Positions 1 through 8,044 of a DNA stretch of 64,000 nucleotides are shown one piece after another. Location of the stretch: assembly GCF_002744755.1 (NCBI RefSeq), contig NZ_KZ319289.1, positions 434,001 to 498,000 on the forward strand. The letters run 5' to 3'. The position numbers and the translations under genes are program-made. This DNA comes from Leeuwenhoekiella nanhaiensis. Its GTDB lineage: Bacteria > Bacteroidota > Bacteroidia > Flavobacteriales > Flavobacteriaceae. The first letter of the stretch is position 1; each line of letters begins with the position of its first letter. The notes beneath the pieces were generated by a model. It worked only from the letters and a program-made list of their open reading frames with translations. It was not told where the DNA came from and made no database searches.

Positions 1-168
1 ATTCATCCCGCGAGCACCACGCATCAGCAATTGCCTGACGAGGCGCAGGAATCAACTGGTGTGACTAAAGATTTGATCCGTCTTTCGGTAGGTCTGGAAG
101 ATGTTGAAGATTTAAAAAATGATTTAAAAGCAGCTTTTGCACAGATTAAACAAACGGCAAATGCTTAA
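1..168 (+). CDS. O-acetylhomoserine sulfhydrylase-type enzyme, C-terminal end only
   Basis: The window opens inside a reading frame whose last 55 residues are visible. They begin with [10 protein letters not shown] and include a conserved [12 protein letters not shown] segment. Both are C-terminal signatures of the Cys/Met-metabolism PLP-dependent enzymes; the His-Pro-Ala-Ser-Thr-Thr-His motif with the following insert is typical of MetY-type O-acetylhomoserine aminocarboxypropyltransferases. These replace the acetyl group of O-acetylhomoserine with sulfide to give homocysteine. The neighbour downstream is the metX-thrA fusion that would make its substrate, and a rho-independent terminator lies between them. 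The catalytic lysine and the start are outside the window, so the exact subfamily cannot be fixed. Confidence 0.85.
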   Translation: MHPASTTHQQLPDEAQESTGVTKDLIRLSVGLEDVEDLKNDLKAAFAQIKQTANA

Positions 169-177
169 AATTTAGAA

Positions 178-207
178 ACAGCCTTTGGGTAACCGAAGGC
201 TGTTTTT
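178..207 (+). terminator. Rho-independent terminator after the sulfhydrylase gene
   Basis: An 11-base-pair stem (ACAGCCTTTGG with CCGAAGGCTGT, one G-U pair) with loop GTAA is followed by a run of five Ts. It sits 10 bases after the stop codon of the sulfhydrylase and 19 bases before the metX-thrA start. Confidence 0.85.
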
Positions 208-225
208 CAAATAAATATCCCTAAA

Positions 226-3200
226 ATGTTACACAAACTGAACCTTCCCGGGTTTAAGACCTTATCCGGTTTTCAACTGGACCTGCCACTCAGCTACGAG
301 ACTTTTGGTCAGCAACTGGGCACGGCGCCGGTGATTTTGGTCAATCACGCCCTTACCGGAAATTCGCACGTAAGCGGTCCTGACGGCTGGTGGAATGAAA
401 TTATAGGTGACGATAAATGCATCGACACCCGCAAATACAGCATCCTGTCTTTTAATATTCCCGGTAACGGCTATGACGGTTTTTTAATCGAAAACTATAA
501 AGATTTTGTTGCACAGGATGTCGCGCGAGCTTTTTTAGAAGGCCTTAAAGCTCTCGAGATTACAGAGCTTTTTGCCATTATTGGTGGTTCACTGGGGGGT
601 GGTATCGCCTGGGAAATGGTGACCCAGCAACCGGCGATTACACAGCATTTGATTCCTGTGGCCTCCGATTGGAAATCAACCGACTGGCTTATTGCCAACT
701 GCCAGATTCAGGAGCAGATTCTCAAAAACTCCTCGCAGCCCGTACACGACGCGCGTATGCACGCGATGCTTTGCTATCGCACACCGGAATCGTTTAAGAG
801 TAAATTTCAGCGCAGCACTAATGAGGACCTCAATATCTTTAATGTGGAAAGCTGGCTCGATCATCACGGCCATAAGTTGAAAGACCGTTTTCAGCTTTCG
901 GCGTATAGGTTGATGAATCAATTGCTGAAAACCATAGATGTCACCCGTGGCCGCGAAGGTTTTAATGAAATCCTGAGTCAGGTTGAAGCCAATATTCATA
1001 TCATCGGGGTAGATTCTGATCTGTTTTTCACGCCTGCCGAAAACCGCGAGACTTACAAGCAGTTGGCTCAGGTTAAAAATAATGTGACCTATGGCGAAAT
1101 CAATTCGGTACACGGGCACGATGCCTTTTTAATCGAATTTGAACAGCTTGAGCAACTGCTGTATCCTGTTTTTAGAGCCGATAGTGCAAAGCTGAAAATT
1201 CTCAAATTTGGCGGAAAATCACTCGCAAACGGAAACGGCCTTGACACGGTTTTGAATATTATTAAAACCAAAGTTGATACCGGTGAGCGCATCGCTGTAG
1301 TGCTTTCGGCACGTGGTGGCGCGACCGATGAATTGGAAGCCATTCTGGAAGCAGCAGCTTCCGGACTTGAGTTTCAGCATCAGTTTGAAGCCTTTAAAAG
1401 CTATCAACAAAGTGATTTTGATGTTGACCTTTCTGAAGAGTTCAGTGAGCTGAAGCGTTTGTTTGAAGGTGTGGCGCTTTTAGGCGATTACAGCAAGAAA
1501 GTAAAAGATGAAATCCTTTCTTACGGCGAATTGATTTCGGTGAAAACCGTAACCCATCTGCTGCAAAAACAAGGCGTCAAAGCCCATTTTGCCGATTCGC
1601 GTAAGCTTATTACCACCAACGGCACTTTTGGTAATGCTCAGCCCAATGACAAGCGCTCCAAAGAGCAGGTGGTGAAGCATTTCGCCAAATACAACGGCGA
1701 TACCGTAAACATTGTGACCGGTTTTATCGCCAGTAATGAAAACAACCAGACCACAACTTTGGGTCGTAATGGCAGTAATTACACAGCTTCGCTACTGGCC
1801 AATTATCTGGATGCGGGCGAACTACAGAATTACACCCATGTTGACGGTATTTTTACCGCCAACCCCGATCTGGTGCCCGATGCTCAGAAGATTGAACGCT
1901 TGACCTATAGTGAGGCAAACGAACTCGCGAATTTTGGGACATCGGTGTTGCACGCCAAGACCATTATTCCGTTGATTGAAAAGAATATTCCATTACGCAT
2001 TCTCAATACTTTTAAGGCCGATGATGCCGGGACCCTGATCACTGCGCAAACCGAGCAGGAAGGGATTAAGTCGCTTTCGGTGCTTAGCGAGATGGCCCTG
2101 ATCAATCTGGAAGGTCGCGGCCTGCTGGGTAAAGTAGGGGTTGATGCCCGTATTTTTAGAGCTTTGGGCAATAGCGGCGTGAATGTAAGCATCATCGCTC
2201 AGGGTTCGTCAGAACGTGGTATTGGTCTGGTGGTGGAAGCCAAACAGGCGCAATTGGCGATTTCTTCGCTGCGTTTTGAGTTTGAAGCCGATTTCCAAAG
2301 TCAGGATGTCAACCGCATCGAGATTATTGATGAAGTTGCGGTAATTTCCATCATTGGGCAGGATCTGAGCAGCTTCCATAAACCGTATAGTGAGCTCATC
2401 AAAAACGGGATTGTTCCGTTGTTGTTTAACAATACGGTGACGGGCAAAAACGTGAGTGTGGTGGTGCGCAAACCCCAATTGACCAAAGCCCTTAATGTGG
2501 TGCACGGCGAGATTTTTGGCATTGCCAAAAAAATAAACATAGCCATTTTTGGCCAGGGTCTGGTGGGCGGTACGCTTATCGACCAGATTGTAGCTTCGGC
2601 GGCCAGCATTCAGGAACGCAAAGGCATTGCGCTTAATATTTTCGCGGTAGCAAATTCTAAAAACGTGTTGCTTAACAAATACGGCGCTACAGAAAACTGG
2701 AAAACAGTTTTTGAAAGTAAGGCGCAGGAAGGCGGTGTGGCTGCGGTTATTGCTTTCGCGAAAGCGAATCACCTTGCAAACCTGATCGCGATTGACAATA
2801 CGGCAAGTGCAACTTTTATTCAGAATTATCTGGAGCTCGCTAAAAATGGATTCGACCTCGTTTCTTCCAACAAAATCGCGAATACTGTTGGTTTTGATTT
2901 TTACCAAAAGCTGCGTTGTGTTTTGGATGAAAACAACAAGCGTTACCTGTATGAAACCAATGTGGGTGCAGGATTACCGCTGATTGATACCATTCGTCTG
3001 TTGCATCTTTCAGGAGATAACATTACCCGAATCAAAGGGGTTTTCAGCGGTTCGTTGAGTTATTTGTTCAATACCTTTTCGGTTGAAGACCAGTCCTTTT
3101 CAGAAGTCCTGCAGCAGGCGATTGATAAAGGCTTTACAGAGCCTGACCCGCGTGAGGATCTTGGTGGAAATGATGTGGGGCGCAAACTGTTAATTCTTGC

Positions 3201-3609
3201 CCGCGAACTCGACTTACACAAAGAGTTTAGCGATGTGCAGATCGAAAACCTGATTCCTGAAAATTTGCGAGAAGGAGCAGCTTCAGACTTTTTAGGAAGG
3301 CTGAAAGAGCTCGATTCGGTTTTTGAAGCGCGTAAAAAAGCCCTGAAAGAGGGTGAGGTTTTGCGATATGTTGGCGACCTTTACGGCGATTTATCTCAGG
3401 AAGACGGCGGAACCCTCGAGGTGAAGCTGGTGACGGTTTCTAAAAATTCGGCCCTGGGTCAGGTTAAAGGAAGCGACAGTATTTTTGAGATTTATACCGA
3501 GTCGTATGGCGAGAATCCGCTGGTGATTCAGGGAGCCGGGGCAGGAGCCGCGGTAACCGCACGAGGGGTTTTTGGCGATATACTCAAACTCGCAGAGCGG
3601 AATAGTTAA
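226..3609 (+). CDS. metX-thrA: Trifunctional homoserine O-acetyltransferase / aspartate kinase / homoserine dehydrogenase fusion
   Basis: A 1127-residue protein with three recognisable parts. Residues 1 to about 315 are a MetX-like alpha/beta hydrolase with nucleophile elbow GGSLGG (Ser122), acid Asp265 in the SDLFF motif and His296 in VHGHDAF, a complete catalytic triad. Residues about 323-765 are an aspartokinase (LKFGGKSLA at its start) with two ACT-type regulatory segments. Residues about 770-1127 are homoserine dehydrogenase, starting with the NAD(P)-binding GQGLVGG (Gly776, 778, 781). It would phosphorylate aspartate, reduce the semialdehyde to homoserine and acetylate homoserine, feeding the two sulfhydrylases on either side. 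The start ATG has no obvious Shine-Dalgarno, as usual for Bacteroidota. AK-HSD fusions are well known; the extra MetX head is the notable feature. The acetyl rather than succinyl donor is inferred from the family. Confidence 0.92.
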   Translation: MLHKLNLPGFKTLSGFQLDLPLSYETFGQQLGTAPVILVNHALTGNSHVSGPDGWWNEIIGDDKCIDTRKYSILSFNIPGNGYDGFLIENYKDFVAQDVARAFLEGLKALEITELFAIIGGSLGGGIAWEMVTQQPAITQHLIPVASDWKSTDWLIANCQIQEQILKNSSQPVHDARMHAMLCYRTPESFKSKFQRSTNEDLNIFNVESWLDHHGHKLKDRFQLSAYRLMNQLLKTIDVTRGREGFNEILSQVEANIHIIGVDSDLFFTPAENRETYKQLAQVKNNVTYGEINSVHGHDAFLIEFEQLEQLLYPVFRADSAKLKILKFGGKSLANGNGLDTVLNIIKTKVDTGERIAVVLSARGGATDELEAILEAAASGLEFQHQFEAFKSYQQSDFDVDLSEEFSELKRLFEGVALLGDYSKKVKDEILSYGELISVKTVTHLLQKQGVKAHFADSRKLITTNGTFGNAQPNDKRSKEQVVKHFAKYNGDTVNIVTGFIASNENNQTTTLGRNGSNYTASLLANYLDAGELQNYTHVDGIFTANPDLVPDAQKIERLTYSEANELANFGTSVLHAKTIIPLIEKNIPLRILNTFKADDAGTLITAQTEQEGIKSLSVLSEMALINLEGRGLLGKVGVDARIFRALGNSGVNVSIIAQGSSERGIGLVVEAKQAQLAISSLRFEFEADFQSQDVNRIEIIDEVAVISIIGQDLSSFHKPYSELIKNGIVPLLFNNTVTGKNVSVVVRKPQLTKALNVVHGEIFGIAKKINIAIFGQGLVGGTLIDQIVASAASIQERKGIALNIFAVANSKNVLLNKYGATENWKTVFESKAQEGGVAAVIAFAKANHLANLIAIDNTASATFIQNYLELAKNGFDLVSSNKIANTVGFDFYQKLRCVLDENNKRYLYETNVGAGLPLIDTIRLLHLSGDNITRIKGVFSGSLSYLFNTFSVEDQSFSEVLQQAIDKGFTEPDPREDLGGNDVGRKLLILARELDLHKEFSDVQIENLIPENLREGAASDFLGRLKELDSVFEARKKALKEGEVLRYVGDLYGDLSQEDGGTLEVKLVTVSKNSALGQVKGSDSIFEIYTESYGENPLVIQGAGAGAAVTARGVFGDILKLAERNS

Positions 3610-3613
3610 ACGT

Positions 3614-3670
3614 ATTCTTTATTGTTATTATCATTATTTATTTAGTGCCAATAGAAATAACAATAAGAAT
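3614..3670. repeat. A/T-rich inverted repeat between metX-thrA and osmC-like gene
   Basis: ATTCTTTATTGTTATT (3614-3629) pairs with AATAACAATAAGAAT (3656-3670) with one bulged base, leaving a 26-base loop. The right arm belongs to an AATANN hexamer tract (3650-3682) that runs almost to the downstream start codon; similar tracts precede cysN, the cupin gene and the hydroxyproline epimerase gene. It lacks a G/C core and a clear T-run outside the stem, so a terminator role is uncertain. Confidence 0.55.
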
Positions 3671-3684
3671 AAAAGTAATAAAAT

Positions 3685-4107
3685 ATGAAAGTAACACTCG
3701 AACGTAAAAACAAAGATTACCTGTTTGAAGCTAAAGGAGCTTCGGGTAATCCGGTGATGATAGATAATAAAACCGGAGATGTGGTTCAGGGCAGCAGCCC
3801 TATGGAACTGCTCTTGATGGGAGTAGGCGGTTGCAGTGCGATTGATATCATTTCGATCTTAAAAAAGCAAAAGCTGGAGATTGATTCCTACCACGTGGAA
3901 GTGGAGGGTGATCGTATTGAAGTAGGTGGAGCAAAACCCTTTAATGCGATGCGCGTTCACGTGTATCTGGAAGGCGACATCCCGCCGGCAAAGGCCCTGC
4001 GCGCCGCCCAACTGAGTTTTGAAAAATATTGTTCGGTTTCTATTACGCTTCAGGCGAGTGTAAACGTGACCTATAAGGTTTTTCTGAACGGGGAAGAAGT
4101 GGAATAG
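3685..4107 (+). CDS. OsmC/Ohr-family protein
   Basis: A 140-residue protein of the usual OsmC length. Two cysteines are in the expected positions, Cys50 in GVGGCSAID and Cys116 in EKYCSVS, the peroxidatic and resolving pair of the family. The SSPMELLLMGVGGC stretch is the OsmC core helix. Family members reduce organic hydroperoxides or act on related sulfur-containing small molecules in the cytoplasm; this one resembles the YhfA-type branch more than Ohr. Its position between methionine biosynthesis genes suggests a role in thiol or sulfur chemistry, but that is inference from context. The start ATG follows an A/T-rich hexamer tract. Confidence 0.85.
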   Translation: MKVTLERKNKDYLFEAKGASGNPVMIDNKTGDVVQGSSPMELLLMGVGGCSAIDIISILKKQKLEIDSYHVEVEGDRIEVGGAKPFNAMRVHVYLEGDIPPAKALRAAQLSFEKYCSVSITLQASVNVTYKVFLNGEEVE

Positions 4108-4420
4108 ACCTTAGATCTGAGACGTGAGATTTTAGAGCAGAGACTAAAGATCTAAGACTTTAGATTTAAGAAAAAAATGTAAAAAGTAAGTGGTAAGAAG
4201 TGACAGGTGGAAAGTTGAAAGTCAGTAAGCAGTCGCAATTGGCAGTCTCAGTTGCAGGTTAAAAGTAATAAACGATTCCACTATTAACCTTTTTTAAATC
4301 TTACGAAAACCGAAAACCGAAAACCGAAAACCAAACTCAAAAACACCAGATTTTAGACAACGCATTTGAGCAAGATAATCCGTCTCAAATCTTACGTCTA
4401 AAGTCTAACATCTAAATACA
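4108..4420. repeat. Repeat-rich intergenic region
   Basis: No gene is apparent in these 313 bases. They hold degenerate copies of a TTAGACTTTAGATTTGAGA-type repeat at 4111-4170 and, inverted, at 4383-4417, plus four perfect tandem copies of CGAAAAC at 4304-4331. The two outer blocks could base-pair with each other. The same repeat recurs near 35747 and 36147, so it is a dispersed element and not a gene-specific regulatory site. Confidence 0.6.
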
Positions 4421-5587
4421 ATGAGTAAACATTTTGAAACCGAAGCAATACGCACCCAATTAAACCGAAGTGAGTTTTTAGAGCACTCTGTGCCTTTGTT
4501 TCTGACTTCGAGTTTTATTTTTGAAGATGCCGAAGATATGCGGGCTTCATTTACCGAAGAAAAAGAGCGGAATATTTATAGTCGGTTTACCAATCCTAAT
4601 ACCAGCGAGTTTGTAGAAAAAATCTGCAAGATGGAAGGTGCAGAAACCGGATATGCTTTTGCAACCGGAATGGCTGCCGTGTTTTCGACTTTTGCGGCTT
4701 TGTTGGATAGCGGCGATCATATCGTTTCGGCGCGTTCGGTTTTTGGTTCTACGCATACCTTGTTTACCAAGTTTTTGCCCAAGTGGAATATTGAAACTTC
4801 GTATTTCAAGGTAGATGAGGTTGATAAAGTAGAAAGCCTCATCAAGCCTGAAACCAAAATTCTTTATGTGGAATCCCCTACCAATCCGGGTTGTGACGTG
4901 TTGGATCTGGAGCATTTGGGTAATCTGGCTAAAAAGCATAACCTCATATTTGTGGTAGATAACTGTTTTGCCACACCCTATTTACAGCAACCTATCAAAT
5001 TTGGAGCAGATATCGTGATCCATTCGGCAACCAAGATGATCGATGGGCAGGGTCGCGTTTTGGGCGGAGTAAGCGTAGGTCGCGCCGATTTGATACGCGA
5101 AATTTATTTGTTCTCCAGAAACACAGGTCCGGCGTTATCGCCTTTTAATGCCTGGGTACTTTCTAAAAGTCTGGAAACCCTGCACGTACGAGCAGACCGG
5201 CATTGCGAGAATGCGCTCAAGGTAGCCGAGTTTTTAGAAGCGCACGACAAGGTTAATTTTGTTAAATATCCATTCCTGAAATCGCACCCCCAATACGAAG
5301 TGGCCAAAAAACAAATGCGACACGGCGGAAACATTGTAGCCTTTGAAGTTAAAGGCGGAATCGATGCGGGACGCAAATTCTTAAATTCGATTAAAATGTG
5401 TTCGTTATCTGCAAATCTGGGCGATACCCGTACGATTGTGACGCATCCGGCTTCTACCACACATAGTAAACTTGCCGAGGAAGATCGTCTTGAAGTAGGT
5501 ATTACCGATGGCCTGGTACGTTGTTCGGTAGGTTTGGAGCACGTAGAAGATGTCATCGCAGATCTGGAGCAGGCGCTAAACGCTTAG
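4421..5587 (+). CDS. PLP-dependent O-acyl-homoserine sulfhydrylase (MetZ-like)
   Basis: A 388-residue Cys/Met-metabolism PLP enzyme. The Schiff-base lysine is Lys205 in HSATKMIDGQG; the YSRFTNPN, TGMAAV and VVDNCFATPYLQQP motifs are present, and the C-terminal STTHSKL and GLVRCSVGLEHVED stretches complete the fold. It is shorter than MetY-type enzymes and fits the MetZ/O-succinylhomoserine sulfhydrylase branch. With a MetX domain upstream, O-acetylhomoserine is the likely substrate, but cystathionine synthase or lyase activity cannot be excluded from sequence alone. It is one of two sulfhydrylases in 5.6 kb. The Rrf2 regulator gene starts 29 bases after its stop and may be cotranscribed. Confidence 0.88.
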   Translation: MSKHFETEAIRTQLNRSEFLEHSVPLFLTSSFIFEDAEDMRASFTEEKERNIYSRFTNPNTSEFVEKICKMEGAETGYAFATGMAAVFSTFAALLDSGDHIVSARSVFGSTHTLFTKFLPKWNIETSYFKVDEVDKVESLIKPETKILYVESPTNPGCDVLDLEHLGNLAKKHNLIFVVDNCFATPYLQQPIKFGADIVIHSATKMIDGQGRVLGGVSVGRADLIREIYLFSRNTGPALSPFNAWVLSKSLETLHVRADRHCENALKVAEFLEAHDKVNFVKYPFLKSHPQYEVAKKQMRHGGNIVAFEVKGGIDAGRKFLNSIKMCSLSANLGDTRTIVTHPASTTHSKLAEEDRLEVGITDGLVRCSVGLEHVEDVIADLEQALNA

Positions 5588-5616
5588 GTTTCTAAGTTTT
5601 TGCCTACTTTTAAGCC

Positions 5617-6027
5617 GTGTTATCCAAGAAAACTAAATACGGTCTCAAAGCGCTTACCTATGTAGCCAAGCATCAGGGTGAAGATCCTGTGCAGATAGGT
5701 GCCATTGCCAAAAGCGAAAACATTTCCCAGAAATTTCTCGAAAGCATTATGCTCACCCTGCGTAAAGCCGGGTTTTTAGGAAGCCGAAAAGGAAAAGGCG
5801 GCGGGTATTATTTACGCCGGCAACCCGAGGATATCAAAATGGTTGAGGTGATGCGGGTGCTTGAAGGGCCGGTATCTATGGTTCCGTGCGTGAGTCTTAA
5901 TTTCTACGAAAAGTGCGACGATTGTCCTGATGAGACTACCTGTTCGGTACACGTACTCATGGCGCAGTTACGCGACAGCAACCTGGCTGTTCTCAATAAG
6001 AATACCCTGGCCGACCTTATCGAGTAA
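5617..6027 (+). CDS. Rrf2-family transcriptional regulator, probable sulfur regulator
   Basis: A 136-residue protein opening with MLSKKTKYGLKAL from a GTG start, the standard N-terminus of Rrf2 proteins (IscR, CymR). The winged-helix DNA-binding region covers residues 1-75 (ENISQKFLESIMLTLRKAG is the recognition part; GSRKGKGGGYYL the wing). Cys91, Cys100, Cys103 and Cys109 lie in the region where IscR binds its Fe-S cluster, though the spacing differs, so cluster binding is possible and not shown. CymR, the Bacillus relative, represses cysteine synthesis genes. Here the gene lies directly before the sulfate assimilation genes, and two matching inverted repeats precede the two cys units, making it the obvious candidate regulator. 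Confidence 0.88.
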   Translation: MLSKKTKYGLKALTYVAKHQGEDPVQIGAIAKSENISQKFLESIMLTLRKAGFLGSRKGKGGGYYLRRQPEDIKMVEVMRVLEGPVSMVPCVSLNFYEKCDDCPDETTCSVHVLMAQLRDSNLAVLNKNTLADLIE

Positions 6028-6101
6028 TGGTTGACAAATTCGGAATAATTGCTTCATTTTCTAAAAATCACTTAAAAATTTAAAAATAACTGCCAAAAGA
6101 T

Positions 6102-6132
6102 TTGGTCACTAAGAAGGCACACAATACTTTTG
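6102..6132 (+). promoter_or_regulatory. Flavobacterial promoter of the DUF2061-cysHDN unit
   Basis: TTG at 6102-6104 and TACTTTTG at 6125-6132 match the Bacteroidota consensus TTG / TAnnTTTG, separated by 20 bases. The predicted transcription start falls inside or next to the inverted repeat at 6138-6162, giving a leader of about 45 bases before the ATG at 6185. Confidence 0.72.
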
Positions 6133-6137
6133 CTTCT

Positions 6138-6162
6138 AAATCCTAGTAATCCGATAGGATTT
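6138..6162. promoter_or_regulatory. Inverted-repeat operator, copy 1
   Basis: AAATCCTA, nine bases, then TAGGATTT: an 8-base perfect inverted repeat placed directly downstream of the -7 box, where a bound protein would block initiation. The spacer contains another AATCC half-site, giving three half-sites. The same arms and the same nine-base spacer recur at 9338-9362 before the sulfite reductase unit. The regulator is probably the Rrf2 protein encoded just upstream; that link is inferred. Confidence 0.68.
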
Positions 6163-6184
6163 AAATAAAAATAGATATTCGGTT

Positions 6185-6457
6185 ATGATTTTAGATCAGG
6201 TATATAGTCCAACAAAGACAGAAGAGACTCCAAAGGTCTCTTATAAAAAAGATACAACTTCAGAAAAGCCGCTGCGCAGCATCGTTAAATCAATAAGCTG
6301 GAGAATTGTGGGAACCATTGATACGGTTTTGATATCGTGGATCATCACAGGGACGCTGGCTCTTGCGTTTTCGATTGGAGCAGTAGAGCTGGTGACTAAA
6401 ATGGCCCTGTACTTTTTTCATGAGCGTATCTGGAATACAATAAACTGGGGTAGATAA
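6185..6457 (+). CDS. DUF2061 small membrane protein
   Basis: A 90-residue protein: a polar N-terminal 35 residues, then two hydrophobic segments (about 43-60 and 62-80) carrying the DUF2061 pattern ISWRIVGTIDT, the short turn WIITGTLALA, ELVTKMALYFFHERIW and a final NWG. Function is unknown for the family. It is the first gene of the cys unit and its TAA stop shares one base with the cysH ATG (TAATG), so the two are translationally coupled. Because no sulfate permease is seen in the window, a role in sulfate or sulfite movement or in anchoring the reductase is possible, but this is inference. Confidence 0.85.
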   Translation: MILDQVYSPTKTEETPKVSYKKDTTSEKPLRSIVKSISWRIVGTIDTVLISWIITGTLALAFSIGAVELVTKMALYFFHERIWNTINWGR

Positions 6458-7080
6458 TGAGTTATTCAGCAGCAGAATTAGAACAATTAAACGCAGATCT
6501 TCGGGAGAAATCACCGGTCGAGATTGCACATTGGGCGGTGGCGCAAGCTAAAAATCCTATAGTGACTACCAATTTCAGACCTTACGAGGCGGCAATTTTA
6601 TTTGCAGCTACTCAAGCCAAACCAGAAATACCGGTTGTTTGGTGCGATACCGGTTATAATACACCCAATACCTATCGTCATGCAGAAGAAGTAATCGCAT
6701 TGCTTCAGCTTCACATTGATCTTTACGTGCCTCAGCAAACCGCAGCACACCGCGATGTAGTAATGGGAATCCCGCAAATTGACGATCCAAGACATAAGGT
6801 TTTCACCGAACAAGTAAAACTGGAGCCTTTCAAACGGGCGATGGCAAATCATAAACCCGATGTTTGGTTTACAAACCTTCGCAAAGGTCAGACAGCGCAT
6901 CGCGATAACCTTGATATCTTAAGTCAGGGTGCTGACGGAGTGCTTAAAGTGAGTCCGTTTTACTACTGGAGCGACGCCCAATTAGATACTTTTTTGGCAG
7001 AGCATAATTTGCCAAACGAACATAAATACTTTGATCCGACCAAAGTGTTGGAAAACCGGGAGTGTGGTTTACACGCCTAA
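6457..7080 (+). CDS. cysH: Phosphoadenylyl-sulfate (PAPS/APS) reductase
   Basis: A 207-residue member of the PAPS reductase family that reduces activated sulfate to sulfite with thioredoxin or glutaredoxin. The substrate-binding core is seen as VVWCDTGYNTPNTYRHAEE, and the catalytic C-terminal ECGLH motif (Cys203) is present. The paired cysteines (CC and CxxC) that hold the [4Fe-4S] cluster of APS reductases are absent; the only other cysteine is Cys63 in the WCDTG segment. By that criterion it should prefer PAPS, yet no APS kinase gene is in this cluster. It overlaps the DUF2061 stop by one base, and cysD starts 11 bases later. Confidence 0.92.
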   Translation: MSYSAAELEQLNADLREKSPVEIAHWAVAQAKNPIVTTNFRPYEAAILFAATQAKPEIPVVWCDTGYNTPNTYRHAEEVIALLQLHIDLYVPQQTAAHRDVVMGIPQIDDPRHKVFTEQVKLEPFKRAMANHKPDVWFTNLRKGQTAHRDNLDILSQGADGVLKVSPFYYWSDAQLDTFLAEHNLPNEHKYFDPTKVLENRECGLHA

Positions 7081-7091
7081 AACCAATTGAG

Positions 7092-7991
7092 ATGAGTACG
7101 ATTTTAAAAACAAATGCATTAGAGAGCGAGGCGATTTACATCTTTAGAGAAGTAGTTGCCCAGTTTGAGAATCCGGTTTTGCTTTTTTCGGGTGGAAAAG
7201 ACAGCATCACACTGGTGCGTTTGGCACAAAAAGCATTTTACCCTGCCAAGATTCCTTTTCCACTATTGCATGTGGATACAGGGCATAACTTCCCGGAAAC
7301 TATAGAGTTTCGTGACAAACTGGTTGAGGAATTAGGATTGAATCTGATTGTACGCCATGTGCAGGATGCTATTGATGAAGGTAAGGTAACTGAAGAAACC
7401 GGGAAATATTCAAGCCGAAATATGCTTCAAACCACCACGCTTTTAGATGCGATTGAAGAATTTAAGTTTGACGCCTGTATTGGCGGTGCCCGTCGCGATG
7501 AAGAGAAGGCGAGAGCCAAGGAGCGTATCTTTTCAGTACGTGATGATTTTGGTCAGTGGGATGAAAAAAACCAGCGTCCGGAATTATTCGACCTGCTTAA
7601 CGGGAAGATTGAAATCGGTCAGAATGTACGGGTTTTCCCAATTTCGAACTGGACCGAACTGGATGTATGGAGTTACATCGAGAAAGAAAAAATCGAAATT
7701 CCTTCGATCTACTTTTCGCATAAGCGCAAAACCTTTGTACGCGATGGTCTGATCTGGAGTGCTTCAAAATATGTGTACCGCGAGGAAGATGAGGAAGTAC
7801 TGGAGCGTATTGTACGTTTCAGAACTGTGGGCGATATGACCTGTACCGCAGCTGTAGAGTCTGAAGCAGATACCATTGCGCGCATTGTGAGTGAGATCAA
7901 AACCTCTACTATTTCAGAGCGAGGTGCTCGTATAGATGACAAGCGCTCTGAAGCAGCAATGGAAAAACGCAAGCAACAGGGATATTTCTAG
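7092..7991 (+). CDS. cysD: Sulfate adenylyltransferase small subunit
   Basis: A 299-residue ATP sulfurylase catalytic subunit. The PP-loop SGGKDS is at residues 33-38, followed by the LLHVDTGHNFPETIEFRD, GGARRDEEKARAKERIFS and WTELDVWSYI blocks characteristic of CysD, and the C-terminal EKRKQQGYF. It makes adenosine 5'-phosphosulfate from ATP and sulfate in a complex with the GTPase CysN encoded next. The ATG at 7092 (MSTILKTNAL) is preferred over an upstream GTG that would run into cysH, because it gives the normal family N-terminus and an 11-base spacing. Confidence 0.95.
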   Translation: MSTILKTNALESEAIYIFREVVAQFENPVLLFSGGKDSITLVRLAQKAFYPAKIPFPLLHVDTGHNFPETIEFRDKLVEELGLNLIVRHVQDAIDEGKVTEETGKYSSRNMLQTTTLLDAIEEFKFDACIGGARRDEEKARAKERIFSVRDDFGQWDEKNQRPELFDLLNGKIEIGQNVRVFPISNWTELDVWSYIEKEKIEIPSIYFSHKRKTFVRDGLIWSASKYVYREEDEEVLERIVRFRTVGDMTCTAAVESEADTIARIVSEIKTSTISERGARIDDKRSEAAMEKRKQQGYF

Positions 7992-8011
7992 GTCCTCGAG
8001 ACGACACCTTC

Positions 8012-8044
8012 AATAATAATAGTAATAGCAATACGAAGAATAAC
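8012..8044. repeat. AATANN hexamer tract before cysN
   Basis: A run of AAT followed by variable triplets (AATAATAATAGTAATAGC and on) ends directly at the cysN GTG start. Comparable tracts lie directly before three other genes in this window (3650, 35797, 42774). Confidence 0.55.

Noticed and set aside
2209-2907. 232-codon open frame on the minus strand inside metX-thrA
   Set aside because: It is fully antisense to the aspartokinase/homoserine dehydrogenase part, shows no domain, and several such shadows occur in this gene as expected from its codon use.
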